In this document: positions 22,506 to 31,262 of the stretch, in pieces | Layout: each line of letters begins with the position of its first letter | How positions within the stretch are numbered: position 1 is the first letter of the stretch | NCBI GenBank assembly: GCA_023265875.1 | Contig: JAHFSF010000006.1 | Location: 1-33,123 of the forward strand | Direction: 5' to 3' | From: Gammaproteobacteria bacterium | GTDB taxonomy: Bacteria; Pseudomonadota; Gammaproteobacteria; Steroidobacterales; Steroidobacteraceae | Length of the DNA stretch: 33,123 nucleotides | Notes under the pieces: generated by a model | What the model was told of the DNA's origin: nothing | The model's input: only the letters and a program-made list of their open reading frames with translations | Database searches by the model: none | Made by a program: the position numbers and the translations under genes

Positions 22506-24848
22506 TCAGAAATCGAAGCGGATTTGCACGCCCACCGTTCGCGGCCGGTTGACCGACTGTCGCTGCACCGCCCAGCGGTTGCTCAGGAACAGTTCAGCAC
22601 GCTCGTCCCAGACATTGTCGATATAGATTGAGCCGCTCCAGCGTTCGCCTTCCAGGCCGAATCGCAGGTCGCCCGTCTGGTACGCATGCTGCGTCTCAAC
22701 CGGGTTCCCCGAAACGATGGATTCGATTCCCTCGAGCGAATTGACGGATTCGCCGACATACGAATAGTCGAACCGGGTAAAGGGCTGCGCATTCAGCAGG
22801 CGTCCGTGCGGGCGGTACTCGAGGCCGAGCGTGGCAGTCCAGTCGGGTGTCAGCGGCAGCCGCGCGCCATCGGACACGCTGAACTCGTAGTCGTTGCCGG
22901 CAGGATCCGAGAGCACGAGCCTGGTCGCCTGGCCTACTTGTGCATCGTTCCACGCCAGCGAGCCATCGAGTTGCCACTGGTCGCTGATCGTGACAGCAAG
23001 CTCGGCTTCGATGCCCGGGATATCCGCCGTCGGCAGGTTCACGAAGCCAAGCTGAAAGAGCGCCGGTTGCGGATCTTCGATCTGCACGGCGAAGTCATTC
23101 CACTTCATGTAGTAGGCGGCAATATTCAGCCGCAGGCGGTTGTTCAGCCATTCCGTCTTCGCGCCAATCTCGAAGTTCTGCAGATCATCGGAACTGTAGT
23201 CCCGCGGCAGAATGGAGGCTGGCTTCAACGGGTTGCTGCCACCGACACGGAAGCCCTCCGAATATGTCGCATAGACCAGCCGGTCACGGTCAAAGCGATA
23301 GGTGAAGTTCAGCTTCGTGACCGTGCCTTTCTCGCCGGATTTCTGGTTGCCGTCGAGCCGCGTGTACCCGTTGAAGCCCTCGGGTTGCTCCTGGTGCTGC
23401 ACGAACTTGCGGTCATAATCAAACCAGCGCCCGCCGGCCGTGATCTTGAAATTCTCGGTCACGTCGAAGCTGAGTTCACCGAACACCGCGACCTGGTCGA
23501 GCTCCGTCTCATAGCGGCCCAGGAACCACGTCTCCGTGGGCGCCAGCGGGCTGCCGCTCAGATTGGCTTCGTAGTCGCTGAAATACGCAAACGACGGGGT
23601 GTCCTGGTAGTCGCGCACATAGCTGTCGAATTTCGTGTGCCCCTTCTCCTGGCTATAGAACGCGCCGACCAGCCACCCCCACCGGCTCCCGGAGTCGCCC
23701 GCTGACGCAATCCGCGCCTCGAAGGTCGTGATCTGGGTCTGTTCGTTATTGGTGGCGAAGCCCCTGGGGTCGCCGCCGAAATCGTAGATCGGGCTGTCGT
23801 AGTAGATTGCATTCTGGTTGAACGTGAATTCGTAGTCCGTGGCATCCGCCTCATAGCGGAAGTCGCGGTCGAAATGGGAGGCGGAAATCACGGCATCGCC
23901 GAATGGCAGCGATGCGTTGATCGTCAGCGCCAGCTGGTACCAGTCATCGTGCAGGTTTTCGTCCTCGAACCGGACCTGGTTCAGGTCACCGCGGTCCAGA
24001 TTGATATCGCCGTGCCCGTCGGCGGTGACATCCTGAAAGATTGCGCCGACCGTCGCATTGACCTTGTCGGTGACATCCCAGCGCAGCGCGACCCGGCCGC
24101 CATCCGTGCGCGTCGAATTCACGTCCTTCCTGACCACATCTGCATTCGTGTACGTCCCGCCGGGACTGTCGCTCAGCACGTTGTCGATGAATCCGGCATC
24201 CTCGGCCGTGAAACCGACCAGGCGCAGGGCGAGCCGGTCCGCTGCCAGCGGCAGGTTCAGCATGCCGCTGACGTCGTACCCGGCGGCACCGTCGTGCGTA
24301 TCCGAAACCTGCGCCACGGCCCAGGCATCGAAACCGGTCGGGTCCGGCTTGTTCGTGATGACGCGCAAGGTACCGGACTGGGAGCTCGCGCCGTAGAGCG
24401 TGCCCTGCGGCCCGCGCAGGGCCTCGACCCGCTCGACGTCGATCAGCCGCGGATCGGGGCTACGGCCGGCCGAGGTGATCGGCTGTTCGTCGAGGTACAG
24501 CGCTGACGACGCGACCGCCCCGAACACGAGGCCCGAAGACGCGACGCCGCGAAAGACGATGGTGTTGCCACCGGGCTCCCGCGTTGCCAGGGACATGCCC
24601 GGCACGAGCCTGGCCAGATCTTCCAGCTGCTGCAGGCCATGCATTGCGATGGCATTCGAGTCGAAAGCGCTGATCGACTCCGGGACATCCTGCAGCCGCT
24701 CGGCGCGGCGGGTCGCCGTGACGACGACTTCGTCCAGTGCGCCCCCGGTCTGGGCCGCGGCTACGCCTGGCATCGCCAGCACACCGGAAATCGCAGCGGC
24801 CAGGGCCGGCGAGCCGGCTCCCGTTGGCCTTCTCCTGAGGTCAGTCAT
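22506..24848 (-). CDS. TonB-dependent outer-membrane receptor
   Basis: A 780-aa receptor. The start at 24848 follows GGGGGGG at 5 nt and precedes a signal region (ALAAAISGVLAMPGVAAAQ); the frame could extend to 24911 but without a signal there. A TonB-box-like segment, ALDEVVVTATRRAERLQDVP, leads into the plug domain (LEDLARLVPGMSLATREPGG, VEALRGPQGTLYGASSQSGT). The 22-strand barrel follows, with FTYRFD.. strands and SEGFRVGGSNPLKP, and ends VGVQIRFDF with terminal Phe. It belongs to the large iron-siderophore/other-substrate class common in oligotrophic gammaproteobacteria. The substrate cannot be read. It lies 73 bp after the Rieske oxygenase gene on the same strand, so it may deliver the compound that the ABC importer and oxygenase process. 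Confidence 0.93.
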   Translation of the reverse strand: MTDLRRRPTGAGSPALAAAISGVLAMPGVAAAQTGGALDEVVVTATRRAERLQDVPESISAFDSNAIAMHGLQQLEDLARLVPGMSLATREPGGNTIVFRGVASSGLVFGAVASSALYLDEQPITSAGRSPDPRLIDVERVEALRGPQGTLYGASSQSGTLRVITNKPDPTGFDAWAVAQVSDTHDGAAGYDVSGMLNLPLAADRLALRLVGFTAEDAGFIDNVLSDSPGGTYTNADVVRKDVNSTRTDGGRVALRWDVTDKVNATVGAIFQDVTADGHGDINLDRGDLNQVRFEDENLHDDWYQLALTINASLPFGDAVISASHFDRDFRYEADATDYEFTFNQNAIYYDSPIYDFGGDPRGFATNNEQTQITTFEARIASAGDSGSRWGWLVGAFYSQEKGHTKFDSYVRDYQDTPSFAYFSDYEANLSGSPLAPTETWFLGRYETELDQVAVFGELSFDVTENFKITAGGRWFDYDRKFVQHQEQPEGFNGYTRLDGNQKSGEKGTVTKLNFTYRFDRDRLVYATYSEGFRVGGSNPLKPASILPRDYSSDDLQNFEIGAKTEWLNNRLRLNIAAYYMKWNDFAVQIEDPQPALFQLGFVNLPTADIPGIEAELAVTISDQWQLDGSLAWNDAQVGQATRLVLSDPAGNDYEFSVSDGARLPLTPDWTATLGLEYRPHGRLLNAQPFTRFDYSYVGESVNSLEGIESIVSGNPVETQHAYQTGDLRFGLEGERWSGSIYIDNVWDERAELFLSNRWAVQRQSVNRPRTVGVQIRFDF

Positions 24849-24921
24849 GTCAACCCCCCCGTGCCTGCCGGATGTTAACCACAATGGCGCATCCGCGGCA
24901 ATCCGGACCACTTGCCTGCGA

Positions 24922-26151
24922 TCAGCCGCCGGCGGCGGCAGCCGCGCTGCGCGCAGCGTCGCCCATCGTTGCGAGGTACCAGTTCAGGAACCGTTGCGTG
25001 AAGTCCTCCATCGGCGACAACGGCCCTGGCTCGTAGTAGCGCGAGTCAACGCCGGCCTGGTTACGCTCGATGATTTCCTTGTCGGCCAGCGTCGTGACAT
25101 CCCACAACCAGGTCAGGGCGGCGCGATCGTAGTCCCTGCCCTCGACCGCCGATTCGTTGACCAGCCAGGTGATCTCGCAGTCGGTACTGCGCTGGCCGCG
25201 CGGCGTGAAGCGGTAGAGGACGACGTGATCGCAGTAGGCCAGGCCGAAGGTCATCGGCCCGAGGTGCAGATCCGTCGTGCCGCCGTCGTAACCGGTGATG
25301 GAGCCGAGCAACGGCGCGACCGGCCCGCCGTCGCGGCTGCCGCTTCGATGGCCACGCAGCAGCGGGTAGCGGTCGAATCCACGATCGACGCCAAAGGCAT
25401 CCGAATCCAGCCACGAGCGACGCACCAGGTGCTGCGTCAAACCGACGGCAGGTGCGCGTTCCATGACCTGTTCCAGCAGGCTTGCGTATTCCGCCTCCGG
25501 AATGGCGCGCCCATGGCCGACGGAATACTCGGGATGCGCGGGCTGGCAGTGATAGCACTCGCAATAATTCTCGACGGCGAGCTTCCAGTTGCTCGCGATC
25601 GCGTAATTCTGCCGATGCGCTACCTTCGTGCGTTCCAGCCGGTACGGCCGCAGCGGTTCCTCCAGATCGCGTTCAATGGCGTCGAACGGCGCAGCGCCGG
25701 CGTCGAAGTTCACGAATATCAGGCCGGCGAATACTTTCGTGCGCAGGCGGCGCAGGCCGAATTGCGAGCGATCGAATCCTTCCGGCGTGCGCGCGGCCGC
25801 ACGCAGGGAGCCGTCCAGGCCGTAAGTCCAGCCGTGATAGCGGCACACGAGGCGCGGCTCATGCCCTTCCGGCTCGTCGCAGATACGCGACCCGCGATGA
25901 CGGCAGACATTCAGCAACGCATTGATCTGCCCGTCAACGTCACGGACGACGATGACGGACTCACCCGCGATCTCGAACAGGAAATAGTCGCCGCGGGCGG
26001 GGATCCGGCTCTGGTGCCCGACGTAGAGCCATGATTTCAGGAATATCGCGCGGATCTCGCACTCGTAAACCTGTGGATCCTGATACAAGGCGCCCGGCAA
26101 CGCGTAGCCGGCCTGGCAGGTGTCCAGGATGCGGTTGATTCCTGCGTTCAC
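24922..26151 (-). CDS. Rieske ring-hydroxylating-type oxygenase alpha subunit (quaternary-ammonium type)
   Basis: A 409-aa oxygenase. The Rieske 2Fe-2S motif is Cys83-x-His85-x17-Cys103-x2-His106 (VCRHRGSRIC, VCRYHGWTYG). The catalytic iron site has His201 and His206 in ENYCECYHCQPAHPEY. The residue three before His201 is Glu198, where ring-hydroxylating dioxygenases have a bridging Asp. Glu here is characteristic of quaternary-ammonium oxygenases such as carnitine monooxygenase CntA. The GTG at 26151 is chosen because AGGAGG lies 8 nt upstream and the previous gene stops 1 nt before it; the frame itself extends to 26268. No reductase partner is encoded in the window. Substrate is inferred as an amine or quaternary ammonium compound taken up by the adjacent importer. 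Confidence 0.9.
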   Translation of the reverse strand: MNAGINRILDTCQAGYALPGALYQDPQVYECEIRAIFLKSWLYVGHQSRIPARGDYFLFEIAGESVIVVRDVDGQINALLNVCRHRGSRICDEPEGHEPRLVCRYHGWTYGLDGSLRAAARTPEGFDRSQFGLRRLRTKVFAGLIFVNFDAGAAPFDAIERDLEEPLRPYRLERTKVAHRQNYAIASNWKLAVENYCECYHCQPAHPEYSVGHGRAIPEAEYASLLEQVMERAPAVGLTQHLVRRSWLDSDAFGVDRGFDRYPLLRGHRSGSRDGGPVAPLLGSITGYDGGTTDLHLGPMTFGLAYCDHVVLYRFTPRGQRSTDCEITWLVNESAVEGRDYDRAALTWLWDVTTLADKEIIERNQAGVDSRYYEPGPLSPMEDFTQRFLNWYLATMGDAARSAAAAAGG

Positions 26152-26152
26152 T

Positions 26153-26983
26153 TCATTGTCCTCCTGCGTCCGCTGGGCGCGCGGCCACCGGTCCGCGCCT
26201 GCCGGATATGATCGTTGCCGCCACCACGATGATGACCACGAGCGCAATGATGATCGTCGTGATGGCATTGATGTCCGGTGTCACCCCGAGCCGTACCTTC
26301 GCGAAGATCAGCATTGGCAGGGTCGTCGCCCCCGGACCCGACACGAAGCTCGAAATCACGAGATCGTCGAGCGACAGCGTGAATGACAGCAGCCAGCCCG
26401 AGACAAGCGCGGGAAGCAGCATCGGCACGGTGATGTCGAAGAAGACTGCCACTGGCCGGCCGCCGAGGTCCATCGCCGCCTCCTCGAGCGATTCATCCAT
26501 GGCTGCGAGCCGCGCCCGGACGACGACGACCACGTAGGCCATCGAAAACGTGATGTGCGCAATCGTAATCGTCGTCGCGCCGCGCGACGCTGGCCAGCCG
26601 ATCAAGTCGGCCATCGAAATGAACAGGAACAGCAATGACAGGCCGGTGATGATCTCGGGCATCACGAGCGGAGCGGTAATCATGCCGCTCAACAGCAACC
26701 GGCCGCGAAGGCGGTTCACGCGATGCAGCGCCAGTGCGACTATTGCGCCGAGCGCGGTGGCGAAGGTCGCGCTGACAATGGCTATTCGCAGGCTCAGCAA
26801 GGCGGCGCCAAGCAGATCCTTGTCCGCGAGCAGGCTTGCGTACCACCGCAGCGAAAATCCGCCCCAGAGCGTCACCAGCCGTGAGCCATTGAATGAATAG
26901 ATCACGACCGACACGATCGGCACGTACAGCAACGCGTAGCCGAATGCCACGATCGTCATCAGCATCGGCGAGCGTCGCTTCAT
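26153..26983 (-). CDS. potC: ABC transporter permease, PotC-like (polyamine/amine uptake)
   Basis: A 276-aa inner-membrane permease from ATG 26983, which overlaps the stop of the preceding permease gene by 4 nt (ATGA) and has AGGAGG 8 nt upstream. Six hydrophobic segments are visible, starting MLMTIVAFGYALLYVPIVSV. The EAA loop that docks the ATPase is LEEAAMDLGGRPVAVFFDIT, followed by FTLSLDDLVISSFVSGPGA, a characteristic PotC/PotI segment. It pairs with the PotB-like permease. The PotABCD class carries spermidine, putrescine and related amines, and the exact ligand here is unknown. The Rieske oxygenase gene starts 1 nt after its stop. Confidence 0.92.
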   Translation of the reverse strand: MKRRSPMLMTIVAFGYALLYVPIVSVVIYSFNGSRLVTLWGGFSLRWYASLLADKDLLGAALLSLRIAIVSATFATALGAIVALALHRVNRLRGRLLLSGMITAPLVMPEIITGLSLLFLFISMADLIGWPASRGATTITIAHITFSMAYVVVVVRARLAAMDESLEEAAMDLGGRPVAVFFDITVPMLLPALVSGWLLSFTLSLDDLVISSFVSGPGATTLPMLIFAKVRLGVTPDINAITTIIIALVVIIVVAATIISGRRGPVAARPADAGGQ

Positions 26984-27897
26984 GGCGCCGCCTCCTGCTC
27001 GCGGCGCTGCAGGCGCTGGAACCACAGGATCGGGGCGACCAGAAGCAGGACCAGCACGACGGACACCGCCGAAGCGACGGGCCAGTCGCGGTTGATGAAG
27101 AACTCGTCCCAAAGCACCCGGCCGATCATCAGCGTATCCGCACCGCCGAGCAGCGCCGGGATCGTGAACTCGCCGACCGCCGGAATGAAGACCAGCAGGC
27201 AGCCGCCGATGATTCCCGGGACGGAAAGCGGCACCGTCACATCGACGAACGCCTGCCAGCGCCGCGCGCCGAGGTCCGCAGCGGCATCGAGCAGGTCGAG
27301 GTCCAGCCGCTCGAGGTTCGCGTACAACGGCATGATCATGAATGGCAGGTACGAGTAGACAATGCCAAGGTACACGGCGAAATCGTTGTAGAGCATCGTC
27401 AGCGGGTGGTCGATGACGCCGATGCTGATCAGGAAGTTATTGATCAGACCCCGGTTATTCAGCAGACCGATCCAGGCATACACCCGCAGCAGAAACGAGA
27501 TCCAGAACGGCAGGATCACCGCCAGCAGCAGGATCTGGCGGCGACGCGGCGGCTGCCGCACGATGAAATACGCCATCGGGTACCCGAGCATCAGGCACAG
27601 CAGCGTGCCAATGCCCGCCATCTTCAGCGACGCGAGATAGATGATTCCGTAGTAACCGTCCTGGAACAGGAACGCGTAATTCTCGAACGTGGTCTTGAGG
27701 CCTGTAAATCCCTGCTCGCCCCATTCAAGCAGCGCCGTGAATGGCGGCTGGGCCACGATTGGGTCGGCAAAGCTGATCTTCAGGATGATCAGGAACGGCG
27801 CAAGGAAAAACAACAGCAGCCAGAGGTATGGCAGCGTCACCATCCTGCGCAGCCAGCGCAGGGAATGCCCGCCGTCGTTCGTGGTTCCGTCGCTCAT
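26980..27897 (-). CDS. potB: ABC transporter permease, PotB-like (polyamine/amine uptake)
   Basis: A 305-aa permease from ATG 27897 (MSDGTTNDGG), which overlaps the ATPase stop by 4 nt. The hydrophobic first helix is LPYLWLLLFFLAPFLIILKI, and later segments include IGTLLCLMLGYPMAYFIV, ILLLAVILPFWISFLLRVYA and YSYLPFMIMPLYANLERLD. The EAA-type loop is LLDAAADLGARRWQAFVDVT. RVYAWIGLL is the usual PotB/PotH signature after the third helix. It forms the translocation channel with the PotC-like subunit. Confidence 0.92.
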   Translation of the reverse strand: MSDGTTNDGGHSLRWLRRMVTLPYLWLLLFFLAPFLIILKISFADPIVAQPPFTALLEWGEQGFTGLKTTFENYAFLFQDGYYGIIYLASLKMAGIGTLLCLMLGYPMAYFIVRQPPRRRQILLLAVILPFWISFLLRVYAWIGLLNNRGLINNFLISIGVIDHPLTMLYNDFAVYLGIVYSYLPFMIMPLYANLERLDLDLLDAAADLGARRWQAFVDVTVPLSVPGIIGGCLLVFIPAVGEFTIPALLGGADTLMIGRVLWDEFFINRDWPVASAVSVVLVLLLVAPILWFQRLQRREQEAAP

Positions 27898-29000
27898 GAC
27901 AGCAACAGGATGGTGCTGGCGATTTCCCAGGACAGGTACACTTCGTCGTCCCATTCAACCGTCAATTTCGCGGAACGACGCAGGTTCTGCGCGCTGACCT
28001 GCAGCTCGGTGCCGTTCTTCAGGCGCACGCGATAGAGGGACTGATCGCCGAAGTAAGCCAGGTCCCAGACGGTGCCCTTGACGAGGTTACGGTCCTTCGT
28101 CTCCGGCGCCTGCCGGCTGAGCGTGATCTTCTCCGGCCGCACCGCAACGCACGCGGCACTCCCGGGAGCAATCGCCTCGTCCGACAGCACCGCCAGTTCC
28201 ACGCCGAGCGCCTCGCATCGCAACGACATCCGCCCGCCATCGACGCCAGTCACGCGACCCTCGAACAGATTGATATTGCCGACGAAGCCCGCCACATAAC
28301 GGTTCGCCGGAAACTCGTACACCTGGCCTGGCGTGCCGACCTGGGCAATGCGTCCATCCGCCATGACGGCAATGCGGCTCGCGAGCGTCATCGCCTCGCC
28401 TTGATCATGGGTGACGACGACGAATGTCGTGCCGAGCTGGTATTGAAGGTTTGCGATCTCGAACTGCGTGTGCTGGCGCAGCTTCTTGTCGAGTGCGGCG
28501 AGCGGTTCGTCCAGCAGGAGCAGCTTTGGCCGCTTGACCAGCGCCCGCGCGAGCGCAACGCGTTGTTTCTCGCCCCCCGACAGTTTGTCGGGCTTGCGGG
28601 CCGCCAACGGCTCGAGCTTCACCATGGCCAGCATTTCCGCGACCCGTTCACGGATCCTTGCGGCAGGAACGCGCTCTTTCCTGAGCCCGTATGCCACATT
28701 TTCGGCAACCGTCATGTGCGGAAACAACGCGTAGGACTGGAACATCAGGTTGACGGGGCGGTCGTACGGCGGCACATCGGTTGCATCCACGCCATCGATC
28801 AGGATCCTGCCCGAAGTCGGTTGCTCGAAGCCCGCCAGCAGCCGGAGCAGCGTTGTCTTGCCGCAGCCCGAGCTGCCAAGGATCGCGAACAGCTCGTTGC
28901 GGAGGAAGTCGAGCGACACGCGATCGACGGCTGTCACGTTGCCGAAGCGCTTTGTCACTTCGCGGATCTGCACCAGTGGCGTTGACGTAGTATCGGTCAC
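27894..29000 (-). CDS. potA: ABC transporter ATPase, PotA-like
   Basis: A 368-aa ATPase with Walker A LGSSGCGKTTLLRLL, Q-loop region VNLMFQSYALFPHMTV, ABC signature LSGGEKQRVALARAL, Walker B LLLLDEPLAALD and the switch VVVTHDQGEAM. A C-terminal TOBE-like domain (about 240-368) contains AVRPEKITLSR and LAYFGDQSLYRVRL, typical of PotA-type importers. The start is taken at GTG 29000, whose GTGA overlaps the stop of the binding-protein gene, the same 4-nt coupling seen through this operon; an earlier GTG at 29024 would add eight residues. It powers uptake by the PotB/PotC-like permeases. Confidence 0.92.
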   Translation of the reverse strand: MTDTTSTPLVQIREVTKRFGNVTAVDRVSLDFLRNELFAILGSSGCGKTTLLRLLAGFEQPTSGRILIDGVDATDVPPYDRPVNLMFQSYALFPHMTVAENVAYGLRKERVPAARIRERVAEMLAMVKLEPLAARKPDKLSGGEKQRVALARALVKRPKLLLLDEPLAALDKKLRQHTQFEIANLQYQLGTTFVVVTHDQGEAMTLASRIAVMADGRIAQVGTPGQVYEFPANRYVAGFVGNINLFEGRVTGVDGGRMSLRCEALGVELAVLSDEAIAPGSAACVAVRPEKITLSRQAPETKDRNLVKGTVWDLAYFGDQSLYRVRLKNGTELQVSAQNLRRSAKLTVEWDDEVYLSWEIASTILLLS

Positions 29001-30088
29001 AGGCCGGTCTTCACGCGCGACCACAGGCGGGTTCGCTTGCGCTCCAGCAGAGGATCGTGGATGACACCCCGGTACAGGCTTTGCTTCACGTCGGCGGGCG
29101 GATACACCGCAGGGTCGTCACGGACTTCCGGCCGCAGCAGCGGTATCGCCTTCAGATTCGGAGTCGCATAGCGGGTCTCGTCGCTGATCGCGGCGGCAAC
29201 TTCAGGTCGCAACAGATAGTTCAGGAACAGATGTGCATTGTCGGGATGTGGTGCGTCCGCGAGTACGAACCACATGTCGAACCACGCCAGCGTTCCCTCG
29301 CGCTGCGTCGTGTAGGCCAGCTCGACCGGCTTGCCTACTTCCTGCGCCCGGTGCATTGCCTGAGCGTAGTCACCCGACCAGCTCATCGCAATGCAGACCT
29401 CTTCGTTCGGCAGGTCGATCAGCATCTTCGCCGAGCTGAAATACCGGATGTACGGACGCACTCCCTTCAGCAATTTCTCGACGTCCGCCAGATCGCCGGG
29501 ATCGAGGCTGTTGGGGTCGTGGCCGAGATAGAGCAGCGCCATCGGTATGACATCGGTTGGTTCGTCGAGGAAGGTGATGCCACAGTCGGCGAACCGCCGG
29601 GCGACTTCCGGCTTGAAGATCATGTCGCCGCTGCTGACGGGCGCATTCGGCATTCGTTCCCGGATCATCTTGACGTTGTAGGTGAAGCCGGTGGTGCCCC
29701 ACAGGTAAGGCACGCCATACCGGTTGCCCGGATCCGCCGACTCCAGGGTCTTCATCACCCAGGGATCCAGATTGCTGATGTTCGGGAGCTTGCTGCGGTC
29801 CAGTGGCCGATAGACGCCGATCGGGATAAGCCGTGCGGAGTAACGTTCCGCGTGCGCGACGACGTCATAACCCGTGCGGCCGGCCAGCAACCGTGCCTCC
29901 GCCATCTCGGTCGAATCGTAGGTGTCGTAATTGACCTTGATGCCGTACTCCGCCTCGAAGTTGGCGATCGTGTCCGGGGCGATGTAGTCAGGCCAGGTGA
30001 AGACGTTGAGGATCTTCTCCTCTGCGCCTGCAGCCAGGGCAGTCCACAGCGTCGCAATGGCGGCAATCAGCAGCTTCAGCGGTCGCAC
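28997..30088 (-). CDS. potD: Periplasmic substrate-binding protein, PotD/PotF-like
   Basis: A 363-aa exported protein from GTG 30088, starting 2 nt after the acyl-CoA dehydrogenase stop with GAAGG upstream. The signal peptide is KLLIAAIATLWTALAAGA. The mature start LNVFTWPDYIAPDTIANFEA matches the 'Y.W..YI...' opening of PotD/PotF proteins. Further family segments are VNYDTYDSTEMAEARLLAG, YDVVAHAERY and GVPYLWGTTGFTYN. In PotD the Trp and acidic residues of these regions hold a diamine or polyamine. Specificity is not decided by sequence here, and the neighbouring oxygenase hints at a methylated amine. Confidence 0.9.
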   Translation of the reverse strand: MRPLKLLIAAIATLWTALAAGAEEKILNVFTWPDYIAPDTIANFEAEYGIKVNYDTYDSTEMAEARLLAGRTGYDVVAHAERYSARLIPIGVYRPLDRSKLPNISNLDPWVMKTLESADPGNRYGVPYLWGTTGFTYNVKMIRERMPNAPVSSGDMIFKPEVARRFADCGITFLDEPTDVIPMALLYLGHDPNSLDPGDLADVEKLLKGVRPYIRYFSSAKMLIDLPNEEVCIAMSWSGDYAQAMHRAQEVGKPVELAYTTQREGTLAWFDMWFVLADAPHPDNAHLFLNYLLRPEVAAAISDETRYATPNLKAIPLLRPEVRDDPAVYPPADVKQSLYRGVIHDPLLERKRTRLWSRVKTGL

Positions 30089-30090
30089 GC

Positions 30091-31257
30091 CTACATGCCT
30101 TCGAGACCGCGCTTCAGCAGGGCGCGTGCGATGATCAGACGCTGGATCTCGCTGGAGCCTTCCCAGATCCGGTCCACGCGCAGTTCCCGGAAGAATCGTT
30201 CGGTTGCGTTTTCCCGCATGTAACCGCGCCCGCCGAAAATCTGCAGCGCGCGGTCGACAATCCGGTTCGCCGCCTCCGACGCATACAGCTTGGCGATCGA
30301 GCATCGTGCATGCAGCGACCTGAGTTCATCGCCGCGGTCATGCGCCTGGGCGGCCTCAAAGGTGACCAGCCGCGCGGCCCACAGCTCGGTGACGCTGTCT
30401 GCGAGCATCGCCTGGATCATCTGCTGGTCTGCCAGCATCCCGCCGCCGACGCTGCGCGTGGCCGCAAAAGCGCTTGCTTCCGTGATCAGGCGGCTGGCCG
30501 CACCGCAGCAGCGTGCGGCGATCATCAGCCGTTCGCGGCGGAACCAGCTGTGCGCGAACTGCATGCCGTCACCCTCCGCGCCGAGACGCTGGTTCTCGGG
30601 CACGTGGACATCGTTGAACCGGTAGGTCGGATGATGATCGCCGAATGTATGGCTGAAAAGCGGCGTCCGCACGAGTTCAATGCCATCCTGGGCCTTGTCG
30701 ACGAAGAACAGCGAATGCGACCCCGCGTGTGGCCCATCGGCGAGCGTGGCCTGCAGGATGAAGTAGTCCGCATGATTCGCGCTGGTTACATACCACTTCT
30801 CGCCGGAAATCCGGTAGCCGCCGGAAACCCGGCGGGCACTCGTCTCGATCGAAACATTCGAGCCGGAACCGCTCTCCGTAATCGCGTAGCACTCCTTGCG
30901 TTTCCCGCTGGCCAGTGGCAGGACATAGCGTTCGAGCTGTTCCTCGCTGCAAGCCTCGAACATCCAGCGCTGGGGTTCCGAAAAGCACCAGCAGAGCGCA
31001 TTCGTGACGCGGCCGAGCTGTTCCCAGACCGCGACCTGATCAACGATCCGCGCATCGCTGCCGCCGCGCGCAGCCGGCACATCCATCCCGCTGAAACCCA
31101 GTTCGATTGCGATGCGCTTGTGCCGCGCCTTCACTTCGGGCGGCAGCTTGCCTTCATTCAGTTCGGCCTGTACTTCCCACGGCATGAGTTCTTCGGTGGC
31201 AAACCGGGCTGCGCGATCGCGCCACGCGAGGGCTTCGGCATCGAGCTGGATGTGCAT
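30091..31257 (-). CDS. Acyl-CoA dehydrogenase family flavoprotein
   Basis: A 388-aa enzyme from ATG 31257 (GGGAG upstream, 5 bp after the repressor stop). It has CYAITESGSGSNVSIETSAR, the FAD and substrate-binding signature 1 (usually 'A.TEP..GSD'), then GEKWYVTSANHADYFI. The C-terminal signature IFGGRGYMRENATERFFREL is followed by DRIWEGSSEIQRLIIARALL, with Glu in WEGSS at the usual catalytic-base position. Full family length. The usual reaction is alpha,beta-desaturation of an acyl-CoA with electrons to ETF. In this operon it may act on a CoA ester derived from the imported amine, which is inference. It is the first structural gene after the repressor. Confidence 0.92.
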   Translation of the reverse strand: MHIQLDAEALAWRDRAARFATEELMPWEVQAELNEGKLPPEVKARHKRIAIELGFSGMDVPAARGGSDARIVDQVAVWEQLGRVTNALCWCFSEPQRWMFEACSEEQLERYVLPLASGKRKECYAITESGSGSNVSIETSARRVSGGYRISGEKWYVTSANHADYFILQATLADGPHAGSHSLFFVDKAQDGIELVRTPLFSHTFGDHHPTYRFNDVHVPENQRLGAEGDGMQFAHSWFRRERLMIAARCCGAASRLITEASAFAATRSVGGGMLADQQMIQAMLADSVTELWAARLVTFEAAQAHDRGDELRSLHARCSIAKLYASEAANRIVDRALQIFGGRGYMRENATERFFRELRVDRIWEGSSEIQRLIIARALLKRGLEGM

Positions 31258-31262
31258 GTAGT

